A DNA stretch of 64,000 nt from Crocodylus rhombifer (GCA_038503035.1 JAVSML010021663.1:248001-312000), one strand, 5' to 3'. Shown: positions 46,401 through 56,194, counted from the first letter of the stretch. Made by a program: numbers and translations. The notes: a model not told the origin generated them from the sequence alone.

Positions 46401-46766
46401 TTTCCCAGAAAGACATTATCAGTTTCCACTGACCCAGGTTAGCAGAAGTTCTAGAGCAATCAACTCACCTTCGAATTTCAGTTTGATGAAACAGTTCTGT
46501 TTTTCTATCGGGTGAGTCAGTCTCCTAACGGCCTGTATCTATCTACATGCACACTCCAACTGAACCCCACACAGCCCATGGAGCTGACAGCCCCCTCTTT
46601 CCTTCTGATCATAAACAAGCCACTGTCAAAAGAGAAGAGCAACGACTCACAAGAGGGACTTTTTAAAAGAGGCCACAACAGCAACGCAACAGCCAGAAGC
46701 AAGCATGGAAAGAAAACATCTGAACCTACCTAGTAGAGTGCCAAAGGTCTCTAAGCGCCACAGCAT
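39970..46766 (-). CDS. OSM: Oncostatin M (OSM), three exons
   Basis: OSM is a secreted IL-6-family cytokine acting through gp130 with LIFR or OSMR. The CDS joins 46766-46730, 42206-42058 and 40455-39970 (37, 149 and 486 nt), giving 223 aa against 252 in human. Intron phases are 1 and 0, with donors GTAGGT and GTAAGT and acceptors TCCAG and TCCAG. Residues 1 to about 24 are hydrophobic and serve as the signal peptide. Cysteines lie at 30, 33, 36, 77, 149, 152 and 180 in the mature region. AFQQKIEGCKVL carries the FxxK receptor motif (F173, K176). Sequons are N27 and N109. From residue 198 the tail is very basic (RKQVRR, GRRQGKKKK), like the C-terminal propeptide of mammalian OSM. The exon structure mirrors LIF downstream. 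Confidence 0.93.
40655..40760 (+). repeat. Ancient interspersed repeat fragment in OSM intron 2
   Basis: The CCATTTTATGGATG motif followed by CAACTCTGCAGGTTGGTAAC resembles the same old MIR/L3-type tail as the copies in LIF intron 1. Confidence 0.35.
42058..42206 (-). CDS. OSM: OSM exon 2
   Basis: The exon is 149 nt, from acceptor CTTCTCCAG to donor TAT|GTAAGT. It encodes residues 13-62: the end of the signal peptide, the three-cysteine segment SSCASCQRC and helix A through LSNSY62. The start is phase 1 and the end phase 0. As in LIF exon 2, the last codon is TAT (Tyr) before GTAAGT. Confidence 0.92.
42870..42885. repeat. 16-bp perfect palindrome in OSM intron 1
   Basis: GGCTTCTTAAGAAGCC reads the same on both strands. 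It could bind a dimeric factor or be chance. No flanking structure was noted. Confidence 0.4.
43730..44235 (+). mobile_element. CR1 LINE 3' end in OSM intron 1
   Basis: The open frame (to 44184) has RPYEKRLRDLNLFSLHKRRL, GDLVACYKLVRG, GVTRNNGHKL, RLDIRRRYFTVRSARVWNQL and LGVFKRRLDEHL, the C-terminal domain of CR1 ORF2. It ends in CAGACTAGATGATCTACTCA and a short tandem of GAAACTAT units, the microsatellite tail of CR1. The C-terminal frame is intact, so it is fairly young; the upstream part is missing. Confidence 0.9.
44236..46723. other. Rest of OSM intron 1
   Basis: I see no further exon. The stretch holds A/T-rich patches (about 45445-45540, including a short AT run at 45526) but no recognisable complete transposon. 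Confidence 0.5.
46730..46766 (-). CDS. OSM: OSM exon 1 (coding part, 12 codons plus 1 nt)
   Basis: It starts at ATG 46766-46764, encodes MLWRLETFGTLL and contributes one base to Ala13. The donor is G|GTAGGT. The phase 1 end fits exon 2, and the joined sequence forms a continuous hydrophobic signal peptide. The promoter-like sequence directly upstream, with STAT sites, supports this choice. Confidence 0.85.
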
Positions 46767-46896
46767 GCTCAGAGTAGTGTGTGTGCTGTAGAGCACGTTG
46801 TGGAAAGCACCGCTGCTTCCTCTGCTAATGACCAAAAATGGGGAAACTTGCTTTTTTTCAGTACACTGATTAGCCAACAACTACCCCATGCAACGG

Positions 46897-46906
46897 AAAA
46901 ATAAAG
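46897..46906 (-). promoter_or_regulatory. OSM: TATA-like element of OSM
   Basis: The minus strand reads CTTTATTTTT about 130 bp upstream of the ATG. It would place the start of transcription near 46870. It is a weak match, so the core promoter could lie elsewhere. Confidence 0.3.
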
Positions 46907-46985
46907 AGACGCTTACTGAGTGACTAGCACCAATGAATACTGTGTTTTGCAGCTACCCAGAGGAAATGATGCTGCTTATACCAGG

Positions 46986-47007
46986 TTCTTCGAATAAATT
47001 CCTCGAA
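46986..47007 (-). promoter_or_regulatory. OSM: Twin STAT (GAS) sites of the OSM promoter
   Basis: TTCTTCGAA (46986-46994) and TTCCTCGAA (46999-47007) are two perfect TTCNNNGAA palindromes 13 bp apart. They sit about 220-240 bp upstream of the OSM ATG. Mammalian OSM is an immediate-early target of STAT5 through promoter GAS elements, so this pair is probably the same control. Confidence 0.65.
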
Positions 47008-47143
47008 GTCAGCTTTGATCCCCATTAGATCTCTGAGGTAAGCAGCCTCTCCTTAAAGTCCTGGCTGAGCTGTAAATAAAAAAAGGAGGAAGGAGCTACT
47101 CTGCCCTTGTCATCAGCACTGTGATTCATTGGTTACTTTAAAA

Positions 47144-48378
47144 CAGGGGTGGGCAAAATATGGCCCACAGGCCACATCCAGCCCGCCTGGCCATTCTATC
47201 CGGCCCATGGGCACCTAAAAAATTTTAAAAATTAATATTTATGTTCCCATGACTGCCTGTCAAAGATGACAGGAGCCAGCAGCAGCAGGACCCAGGAAGA
47301 GACAGTGGCAGGACCCAGCAGCAGCAAGGCCCACCAGCCCAGCCTCCCTCCCCAGCCCCCCTCCTGGAAGCTTCTGCCCTAGCGGAGGGTCTGGGCCTGG
47401 ACCCTGGGCCCTAGGGCTGTTCCTGCCTCGCTCCATACAAGAGGGGAACTTGGGTCAGAGTGGGCGGGGGATGGGTAGGGAAGTATCGCGACACAGCAGG
47501 ACCCAGCGTGGCCCAGCAGGCGGCTGCATGGTGCTCCCACTGCAGCATGCGGCCCGGCCCTGTGGCCAGAACTGCGTCATGTTGGAGCTGCAGGTGGGGA
47601 GCGGCGGGCAGAGCGGGGCAGGGGAGAGCGGTGGCGGTGGGTGGGGAAGGAAGGAAAGCATCAGGGGAAGGGCAGCGGTGGCAGCCACAGTGAGGGGGGA
47701 GAGGAAGTGGCAGCAGGTGGGACTGGGACCCGGCGGCAGCAGAAGCCAGCGAGGAACTGTGAGGCGAGGCTGGCTCCTGCTGCGTCCTGTGTCCTGGTGT
47801 TGCAGCTGGGAACCATGGCTCCCGTGGGGTGCCCGGCTGGGCCAGCTGTCTCCATGCCATGTCACGCCGCATGGTTCCCAGGACACAAAACACAGCAGGA
47901 GCTGGCCCAGCTCTACGGTTCCCGGTCCACTGCTGCTGCCGCCTCTATGGCGGGGCTACGAACTGGGGAAAGCCCTGCACTGGAGCTATTCCTTTCCAGG
48001 CCCTGCTGCACAGCTCCACAGACCAGGAGTGGAGGGAGTCCCCCCTGCTTCCCCATGGGGTCCAGCAGGGCAGCCCTGTGCGAGGGCGGCAGCTGCAGGT
48101 GCACATGGAGCCCTCAGGATAGAGGGGCCAGGCAGGCTGCACCTCTCATCCCTCCGCACCCAGTGCTGGCCGGAGCCGCGCCCCACCAGGCACCAGCACT
48201 TGCGCTGGGCAGGAGCTCCCTGCGCCCTCCCCTCCCACAGGGGCTGCCATGGGGGGACCTCACATGTCCACACCCTGCCCCCACAACCACGATGTTCTGA
48301 GTGGGACCTTGAGTCTAACGAGGGATGCTTAGAGTCTAACAAGGTGTTACTTCAGTCTAAAAAGGTTGAGAACTGCTG
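47144..48378. mobile_element. GC-rich hAT-like element
   Basis: The left end CAGGGGTGGGCAAAATATGG and the right end (reverse complement CAGCAGTTCTCAACC) are typical hAT/Charlie-type termini. The flanks CTTTAAAA and ATCTAAAC agree at 5 of 8 positions, a possible decayed 8-bp duplication. Near the right end, AGTCTAA repeats at 48312, 48333 and 48354, exactly 21 bp apart. The interior is GC-rich (CAGCAGCAGG-type and CCC-rich sequence) and encodes no recognisable transposase. It may be a composite of two elements because the two ends differ. Confidence 0.55.
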
Positions 48379-49749
48379 ATCTAAACTGGAAGCTGCCCCT
48401 CCAGCAGCCACCGGAAAGTGACACATAAAAGACTCTGCTGAGAGCTGGCTCGTGGCATTGAGTAACCGATCACAGTCTGATGCCTTGGAACCACGCGTAG
48501 TGGGAGGCCTGGTCAGCCTCTGCATTACTCCATTGATTTCAGTGGAACTGCAGCAGCATAGAGCTCTGCTGGATGCCAGCTGTCCTGCAGGACAGGGGTT
48601 TGTTGTCAGTATCCTTCACTGAGAAGTTGCCTTGCAAGAATGATAGGCCTTTGAGGCTCCAAGATTGTGGAGGAGTATCTATATGAGACAGTAACTAAAA
48701 TGCAGAGCTATAAGCCTGGAAAGCCTGGGCTTAGTCTGCAATTCAGGCAACACCTGGCTGGATATCTTACTCTTGGAAAAAGCCATTCAAATTGGTCTGG
48801 GGGGATTACTCCATCCGTACACTGGGACCAATAGTTGCCACCTCTTAGAGTGCTTTAAGATCCCAAGGGGAGCTTCCTGCATACACGTACCGTGATGACT
48901 ATCATCTTACTCCACTGAGGCAACACCTTTCCTCCTGGAGCCTAGTCAAGTGTCCTGGGCAGAAGAACATTCATTCACTAACTGATTTGCTGGCATCTGG
49001 ATAAAAGCCTCTGTCCCTCCCACCATATAATTTTACCTTCACTTTGAAATCGTGTTTCCTACTGTGCCTCCCTGTTTTCTTCTCAGTGTATCCACTACAC
49101 CCTTTTACACAGACTGACAGTAATGTACAACGTTTACATTTCTGGACCCAAGCTTCTTTTGTTCCACAGTGGGTTGCTACACAATTCCCTGAGCTCTTGC
49201 TGCATGTGTCTGTAGCACATGTACAATATTCTTTGTTTAAATTTTGTGGAACCCGGGAAGACACGCACCTTATCATCACAGACAGATCAGCTGAATCATG
49301 CAGCTTCACACCTGGTTAAAGTGTGAAAATACTATGGTGTGATTTCACATGGTTCCACTGTTAATATTTAACCCTAAAAATAGCATCTTAAGAGTTCATG
49401 TTTATTGAGTCACAGTGTTTTGAAACCCACTGAGGCCCAGACCTACTATCCCTGCAGTCTCTGCAAGAGATTTGGGAATCAAGCAGGGTTCATTCCAGCT
49501 TACTCTCTCTGACCATAATGCTTCTCCAGGAAGAACACAGCTAACAACTATGGACAAACCAGAATAGGTTCTCATTCCCATGATCAGAAAAAGCAGAGCA
49601 AAACCAATCAAGTCCAAATTCCCACCCACATCTTTTCCAGGTTTCATCTTCCCAGCAGGGCCCCAAGTCTCTCTTCACAAGCCAAATATAGGTTCCCTAA
49701 AGATTAGACCAGCCATAGTCCTATGGGCATAACAACTTGACCATGTTGG
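48379..49749. other. Intergenic, no gene recognised
   Basis: A 112-codon minus frame with 11 cysteines (48971-49309) shows no known domain, signal peptide or splice context, so I do not call it. An old repeat motif (TTACTCCATTGATTTCAGTG) lies near 48523. Confidence 0.4.
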
Positions 49750-49750
49750 C

Positions 49751-50696
49751 TAGGGACAGACATTCAAAAAGCCTGAGCCTGAATTAATTCAATCTTTGTA
49801 GGTTAGTCTAACCTGCCTAGGCTGAATCAGTTTGTAACCATACAGACATCCCCTCTGGACTGAAAAATTGCAGGCACATGCCTACAGTGGCTCAGGCTAG
49901 AAGCTGGGAGTGGGGAGGACAGGACTAGAGCAGCCCTCTCTTCCCTTCCACAATGCTGAGCTGAGGGGGGTGTGGCCAGGCGCCAGCAGGATGCTTTGCT
50001 TAGTGTGCCCCTCCCCCTCCCCCTCGGTCAGTGAGGGAACCAGCAGGGATTTGCACAGCATTTACTTACACAGCAGGAAGTTACACAGGGAACATTTATC
50101 ACCCTATTGGCAAAACAAAAGGGTCACTCATTAGTTCAAGCTCTTCTTAAACAACTTTTTCCAAGGCGGGATATTACCAGCTACCTGTTGATTAGCATCA
50201 AAGACCCCTAACCTGACACTGCCCTGTCTGTCTTTGTCCCATCTCCCACAGCATGGACCCTCGCCAGCATGTGGTAGCTAATGCTGAGAGGTGTCTGTGT
50301 AAAGCAGAGGGGAGGGGGAGGGGGGAAGCAGGAGGAAGCCAGGCAGACCTTGCTGTATCTGCAGTCTCTGCCAAACAGAGACTGCAGTCAGGGAGCAGGG
50401 GAAAGGGCCAATCTTGCTGGGCTGGAGCAGAGAGCAGAGCCATGCCCAGAACTGCAAATCCACTGGGACGCTGGAGGATTCTGATTTAACTTAAACCAAG
50501 AAGGGGTCTGGGACAAACATTGCATAAACCGGTTTGAGCCAGATCAATTAACTCTGATACTACATTCAACCAGGTTTATCTCAAACCGGTTTCAGCCATT
50601 TTCAAACTGGTTTATGTGCACTGAACATCTGTTCTGTTACAGGCTTAAACCAGTTTCTCATCACTTAAACCAGTTTATGTGTAACGTCTGTCCCTA
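49751..50696. mobile_element. TIR transposon, nonautonomous (TAGGGACAGAC ends)
   Basis: It begins TAGGGACAGAC (49751-49761) and ends GTCTGTCCCTA (50686-50696), a perfect 11-bp inverted repeat. TA at the tips may be the target duplication. Near the right end, AAACCGGTTT-like palindromes recur (about 50527, 50585, 50606, 50647 and 50667), as expected of transposase-binding repeats. The interior is GC-rich with no transposase. A partial copy lies at 32534. Confidence 0.7.
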
Positions 50697-50761
50697 GCTG
50701 TTTAAGTTTGAACCCTGGCTGTCTGCCTGTTTACATGGCTTTTGTAAGCTGCATGTTTCTA

Positions 50762-51125
50762 AACACTTTTTCACTACTGCAACAGGGAATTCGGGTGCAC
50801 TGCACAGGACCTTAATTGGAGTTTCTGAAACCTGAGCTGCTCTTCGCATTAAAGCCCTGAGAGCTTACAAACAATGGCCACATTATTACTGATTTAAATA
50901 TTCTTATGCAGCAAGAAAAGAGAGCTTCAGAACAGCTTTTAGCTCCCTGCTTTCGCTTCAGTTGTCCTTCCTGTAGCAACTCGTTGTGCAGCTGGAGCAG
51001 TACGGGTTCTGCTCCTTGCTCTGCCCCGATCAAGTGACTTCTTGCGTGTCCTTGTTTGTTAGGCTGTAAGTTCTTCAGGGCAGGGCCCATCTCTATGTGA
51101 ATGGTGCCATGCACTGGACAGTCCC
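50762..51125 (-). repeat. Left arm of long inverted repeat
   Basis: The 364-bp arm is the reverse complement of 52848-53212, with about ten substitutions and two small indels by my hand count (about 97% identity). Both arms contain a matching 100-codon frame with no domain, which is a by-product of the shared sequence. The inner end resembles an old repeat tail (CCCTGAAGAACTTACAGCCT). Confidence 0.9.
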
Positions 51126-52616
51126 ATCTCTCTTGGAAGCAATAAGAGGAAGGATGCCTACTACATTTTAGGCACTTCTGGAAGTAATATTAATGAAAAC
51201 ATATATGGGCCGAAGACCTGATGAGCAAAAAAGGGCTCGTTTTACAGTCACTTTACAAAGTAAAACCAATTCACTTTACTCTTCCTGTCAACTCATTCAG
51301 CCCAATAGCAAGAGTACTAGCAAGAACCTCACAGCAGTTAGCTTAGACAGGCCAAGTCATGCAAACGTCCAAGGGCCTGTTGGAGTTGTTGAACCCTAGC
51401 TGAAAATAAGGTACAGAAAGGAGCGAAAAGAGACAAATCTCTGCAGGCAGGAGAGGGGAAGCAGATATGTAGTTATAGCACAGCTGTGGGGTTTAATCCT
51501 GACTCTGGAATAGATTCATCTCAGGAAAGGGAATTCCTCTTTCTGGGCCCTGTTTCCTATTGCCCAAGGCCCACTTTTCCCTCACCGTGGTGGCCTGAGG
51601 CAATAGTAGAGGTGGTACAAGCCCCTCCTTCTGCTCTGTGTTTCTCCTGCAGTCAAGGGACAGCAGGAACTGTGGGAACTTGGTGCATTGAAAAATCAAG
51701 TGTCAAGTGCCAAAATCCCCAAATCACCTTCCAATTCAGAATCCTTCTTTACATACTGGCTTTCGCATTTCTTTTGTTTCATTTCATTTGCTTGCTGGTT
51801 CCTGAGTCTTTCAGTTACAGTCACTTTAAGCTCCTCTCCCTAACCACAAAGGCTAAAAACTTCCTTTTTTCCCCCTAAAATGAAAACACATATTTCCAGG
51901 TAATAACATGACTCTAGAAACTGGAGCTTTGAAAATGAAACTGCATACAGTACAAAAAAGAAGCAGCAGCAGCAGCACTGCACAGGCCAGCAGTTGGCTG
52001 GCATCTAGAAGAGGCCAGAGGGGGTGTGACACGGGAGTCCTTACCTCCCCCACAACACACTCACTGCTCTGTTTCCTCAGAGCAGCCCCAGTGGTGCAAT
52101 ACTGCACATCTCGCAGGGCTCCTTCAGCCTGTGCTGGTGCCCAAGCCCGGCCCTGAGGCTGCTAGATACAGGAAGTTCCTGGTGCTGTGTAGGGGCAAAT
52201 GTGGCCCTTTGCTTTCTCGCCACGTTGGGCAGCACTGCTTCCCGCCAGCTTGTGCAGTGAAGGGAGGGTATTTTCAGAGATGAACTTTTCACACGTACAA
52301 CTCTGCTCACAATGTAGGAAATGCTGGCCCAGCAAAGGTGCTGCTAGTTTGAATCCTAGTCATTGTTTCACTGAAATGCTGAAAAAAGTTTCCCCAGCGC
52401 AGGTGTTTCCTTCCTAGCTCCCATGGCTGCTGATTTGCCCTCCAGCTAGCAGGCTGGGGCTGTCCAGGAGGTCTCATATCTCAGGGGTGTCCCCTCGCCA
52501 TCCTTGCAACTTCACTTGCACGGTGAAATCCCTGACATAAGTGAATCAATGGGAAATCTCTCTGACCTTGTTCTTATATTTCCTCTGGGTAGATGAGAAT
52601 ATCTGAGCCACTGCTG

Positions 52617-52695
52617 TGGGGGTGGAGGGGTATAAAAAGAAGGTGGGGAAAAACAGAAGAGAGAAAGGGGAAGGAGAAGGGGAAGACAAAAACTG
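52617..52695 (+). repeat. Polypurine tract
   Basis: This is a nearly pure A/G stretch of about 75 bp (GGGGAAGGAGAAGGGGAAGA and similar). It could form triplex or other non-B DNA. Confidence 0.7.
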
Positions 52696-52716
52696 TGTAA
52701 GCAGTTGGGGGCAAAT

Positions 52717-52721
<5 letters not shown>

Positions 52722-52787
<66 letters not shown>

Positions 52788-52795
52788 CACACAGG
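52722..52795 (+). repeat. Compound (AT)n(AC)n(AT)n(AC)n microsatellite
   Basis: ACAT and AT repeats are followed by ACACAC, then AT, then ACACAC again. It accounts for the Tyr/Ile and Val/Cys open frames on both strands, which are not genes. Confidence 0.95.
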
Positions 52796-52847
52796 CAAAG
52801 TCAAAGTGATACCCTACAATTTCTGCATCTTACTTACTGCTTAGATT

Positions 52848-53212
52848 GGGACTGTCCAGTGCATGCATGGCACCATTCACATAGAGATGGGCCCTGCCCT
52901 GAAGAACTTACAGCCTAACAAACAAGGACATGCAAGAAGTCACTTGATCGGGGCAGAGCAAGGAGCAGAACCCGTACTGCTCCAGCTGCACAACAAATTG
53001 CTACAGGAAGGACAACTGAAGCGAAAGCAGGGAGCTAAAGGCTGTTCTGAAGCTCTGTTTTCTTGCTGCATAAGAATGCTTAAATCAGTAATAATGTGGC
53101 CATTGTTTGTAAGCTCTCAGGGCTTTAATGCAAAGAGCAGCTCAGGTTTCAGAAACTCCAATTAGGGTCCTGTGCACTGCACCCGAATTCCCTGTTGTAG
53201 TGAAAAAGTGTT
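52848..53212 (+). repeat. Right arm of long inverted repeat
   Basis: This is the partner of 50762-51125. It carries a 4-bp CATG expansion (GTGCATGCATGG) near its inner end and lacks 3 bp near its outer end relative to the left arm. Confidence 0.9.
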
Positions 53213-53339
53213 CAAAAAGGCCTTCAAGGGAAATACCCAGCGTAGTGTACCCTGTCCACAGTCACACTTATATCCTGGCACTACATATGAAAGCTGATTT
53301 GCCTGACATGGTATAGCCACTGATTGTGACTGTGTTGCA

Positions 53340-53640
53340 TGTATACAGGGATTGCCAAATTAGGGAAGAACCCAGGCCCTCCTAGTCTAGTACCCTGCCT
53401 CTGACAGTGACAGCTCCAGCTACTTCCCAAGAAGAGCTACAAGCTGATGTGTAATAATCAGTCCCTATTCCAGGTCTCATCTTGATCCCTGCATGTTCCT
53501 GAAGCACAAGGTTTAAATTCCTTTCCAGGACTGTGAGTATTTGTGATAGCTCCAGATTTCCTTCTTACCCATAGTAAATGCCCACATTGGGTGTCCATAC
53601 TCTGTTTGCCTGCCACTCTCTCTCTCTACTACATTATGCT
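53340..53640 (-). repeat. Possible CR1-type fragment
   Basis: CTCCTAGTCTAGTACCCTGC, then CTCTGACAGTGACAGCTCCA and TAAATTCCTTTCCAGG, resembles a CR1 subfamily in reverse orientation. It is diverged. Confidence 0.35.
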
Positions 53641-54294
53641 TAAAGTACTTGGGGTCTTTTCTCAATCATTCTAGCTCAGCTGGGCAAAATCCAATAAGAA
53701 CTGTTTTTAATTGATGCAAAAGACATTCTTGCAGCTGTATTTGACCAAATATCCACTGCACAGGCCTCCCAGGACCGCTCCTGCAGGGACTGGATGATGA
53801 AGTCTTGGGATTACGTCGTGTCATGGAGCAAGGAGCTCTGAGATGTGATTATAAAAGCGTTAGAGCCAGAACTGTTTATGCTGACCTTCTAAAAAATGGG
53901 GGAGCCAGAGAAGCAGGACACAGCTCCAGCCGACTTTCCATTCCGAATATGTAAAACCCAAACCCTTCCTTTGACTCCCAGTGTTGCCAAGCCGAAACGG
54001 TCAAAAATCATAAGACTGGTTCCCAAAATAATGAAATCAGTTTGCAGCACCTTTGCAGAGGGCTTAGCTCCAGGGTAAGGGCAGGTTAGTTAAGGCAAAT
54101 CATCTACAGGTCTACAATCATTACATATAAATTAAAGCATATTAAGTTCCTGACATGGAAGCACTCATTTAGACTGAAACAATTTAAAAATTGCCATAAT
54201 TTAGTCTTTCTCAGGGGAGAAATTCTCTATGGACACCATAATCCCAAATAAGAGTTTGTACATGGGGGCTCAGTGTGCCTTCAGTTATGTGTTG

Positions 54295-54383
54295 ACTTCA
54301 TCACTTCAGTTGATTTTCCTTTACTTGCTGCCTGTCCCTGTTTAGACATAGCATGAACCAAGGTATTGGGGTTTGAATAAGGA
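54295..54383 (+). repeat. Left copy of about 85-bp direct repeat flanking a LINE
   Basis: It shares TTCATCACTTC, GTTGATTT, CCTGTCCCTGTTTAGA and TGAACCAAGG with 56195-56283, at roughly 80% identity. It ends where the LINE coding sequence begins. Confidence 0.7.
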
Positions 54384-56175
54384 AAGGGGAGCCATCAATG
54401 CCCATTGGAAGGAGCATTTTGAAGACCTTCTCAATTGAGACTCTGTTGTTGGTGAGAGTGTTCTCAACTCCATCCTGCAGCACCCAGTCAGAGATGAACT
54501 TGGAATCCCTCCACGGTGAAGAAAGCCATCAAGCATATGGCAAATGAAAAGGCACCTGGAGCAGATGGATTCCTTGCTGAAATCTTCAAGGAGGGGGGAG
54601 AGGAGCTCACAGCACAGCTCCATGCTCTCATCTTAAGGATCTGGAATGACGAGGAAATCCCAGATGGCCTCAGGGATGCCACGGTCATACTAACCTTCAA
54701 GAAGGGAGAGAAATTACACAGAGATCGCCTTGCTGTGCACCACAGGAAAGATCATTGCAAGAACCCTCCTGAACCACGTCCTTCCACTTGCTAAAGAGCT
54801 CTTCCTGGAATCTCAGTGTGGGTTTAGGGCATCAAAAGGCACAATCAACATGATCTTCACTGCTCATCAACTGCAGGAAAGATGCCAGGAACAACATACA
54901 TCTTCCTACATGGCCTTTTTTGACCTCATGAAAGCCTTTGACCCTGTTAACTGAGAAGCACTGCGGAGGATCCTTCTGAGGTAGAGATGCCCACCAAATT
55001 TTGTCACCACTCTCTGCTGCTCCATGGCAGTATGCGAGCAGTGGTCCTCAGTAATGGATCTATCACTGATCCCTTTGTGGTTAAGACTGGAGTTAAACAA
55101 TGCCGCATCATCACTCCAACTCTCTTTTCGATATTCCTTACTACGATGCTACATCTGACCACCAACAAGCTTCCAGTCAAAGTGGAGCTAAACTACTGAA
55201 TGGATGGTAAACTGTTTCATCTAGGCCAACTCCTGGCCTAAACCATGACTACCCCAGAATCAGTTATCAAGCTCCAGTACATTGATGATGCTGTAGTGTG
55301 CGCTCACTAGAAAGTAGATCTTAAGGCAATCATTAACATCTTCACTGAGGCATACAAGAAAATGGGACTGAGGCTTAACATTCAGAAGACTAAGGTCCTT
55401 CCTTAACAAGCTCTTAATGAGCAGTCCCCAGCTCTGGTAATTCAGATTTATGGAGAGACTCACAGAAGGCTGACGTCGACAAAAATTATCCAACATCACC
55501 TCAAATGTCCAAATGTGGTCTTTGGATGCTGAGGAAACAGGCGTTTGAAGATCACAACATCAGATTCAAAACAAAGCTAATGGTTTACCAAGCAGTCATC
55601 TTTCATACCTTACTATACGGACATGAGATGCAGTCAACGTATAGCAGACACCTCAAGTCACTGGAGACATACCATCAACACTGCCTGAGAAAGATCCTTT
55701 GAATCCAGTGGGAAGACATATGGAGCGACTTTAGCCTCCTCTTGCAAGCAAACACCACGAGCATCCATCAAGCCGATAATCATTTGACATTGCCTTTGCT
55801 GAGCTGGCCACATCATCCAGATGTCTGACTCCAGACTCCCAAAGCAAGTTTTATTTTTCCAGCTCTGTCAAAGTGTATGCTCAAAAGAAGGGCAGAGAAA
55901 TCACTTCAAGGACATCCTCAAGGGCAACTTGAAAAAATGCAACTTTGACATCAACTCATGAGAGACTATCACCCAGGATTGCCCCAAATGGAGGAAAAGT
56001 CTGCTGCAAGGATCTCAGTAATTTCAAACCTTATGACAACAACAGGACATGGAAGAGCAGGAAAGGCAGAAACAGTGCCACCCACTCGGCACAGAAACAT
56101 GTACCCGAGTTGCAATAGAACCTGTCAATCCCAAACTGGCCTTGTCAGCCACCTTCAGAGCCACAGATAAGACAT
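54384..56175 (+). pseudogene. Decayed non-LTR retrotransposon with C-terminal zinc finger
   Basis: In order, over several frames, I read HWKEHFEDLLN-like linker sequence (about 54400), AIKHMANEKAPGADGF and EEIPDGLRDATVI (54516-54700), LFLESQCGFRASKGTINMI and AFFDLMKAFDPVN (54790-54950), VKTGVKQCRIITPTLFSIF (about 55078-55135), the catalytic YIDD motif in QYIDDAVVCAH (about 55277), and near the end a CNRTCQSQTGLVSHLQSHR zinc finger (about 56113-56170). Stops and frameshifts split it. It lacks the endonuclease domain (5'-truncated). The clade (RTE, L2 or other) is not settled. Confidence 0.85.
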
Positions 56176-56194
56176 TCATGAAAGACAGATGATG

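Larger units (their letters stand above)
51126..52847. other. Spacer between inverted repeat arms
   Basis: This 1.7-kb stretch has no recognised gene. It ends with a polypurine tract and an AT/CA microsatellite next to the right arm. Confidence 0.5.

Noticed and set aside
47450..48379. 309-codon plus frame, plus 219-codon and 160-codon frames in the same place
   Set aside because: All frames on both strands are open because the block is GC-rich and poor in stops. There are no domains, and it lies inside a hAT-like element.
48971..49309. 112-codon cysteine-rich minus-strand frame
   Set aside because: Eleven cysteines looked like a small secreted protein, but there is no signal peptide, known spacing pattern or splice context.
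52512..52918. Tyr/Ile-rich open frames
   Set aside because: They are translations of the AT/CA microsatellite.
50812..53165. Two near-identical 100-codon frames (50812-51114 minus and 52863-53165 plus)
   Set aside because: They are the same sequence in the two arms of an inverted repeat; one shared open frame without a domain is not evidence of a gene.
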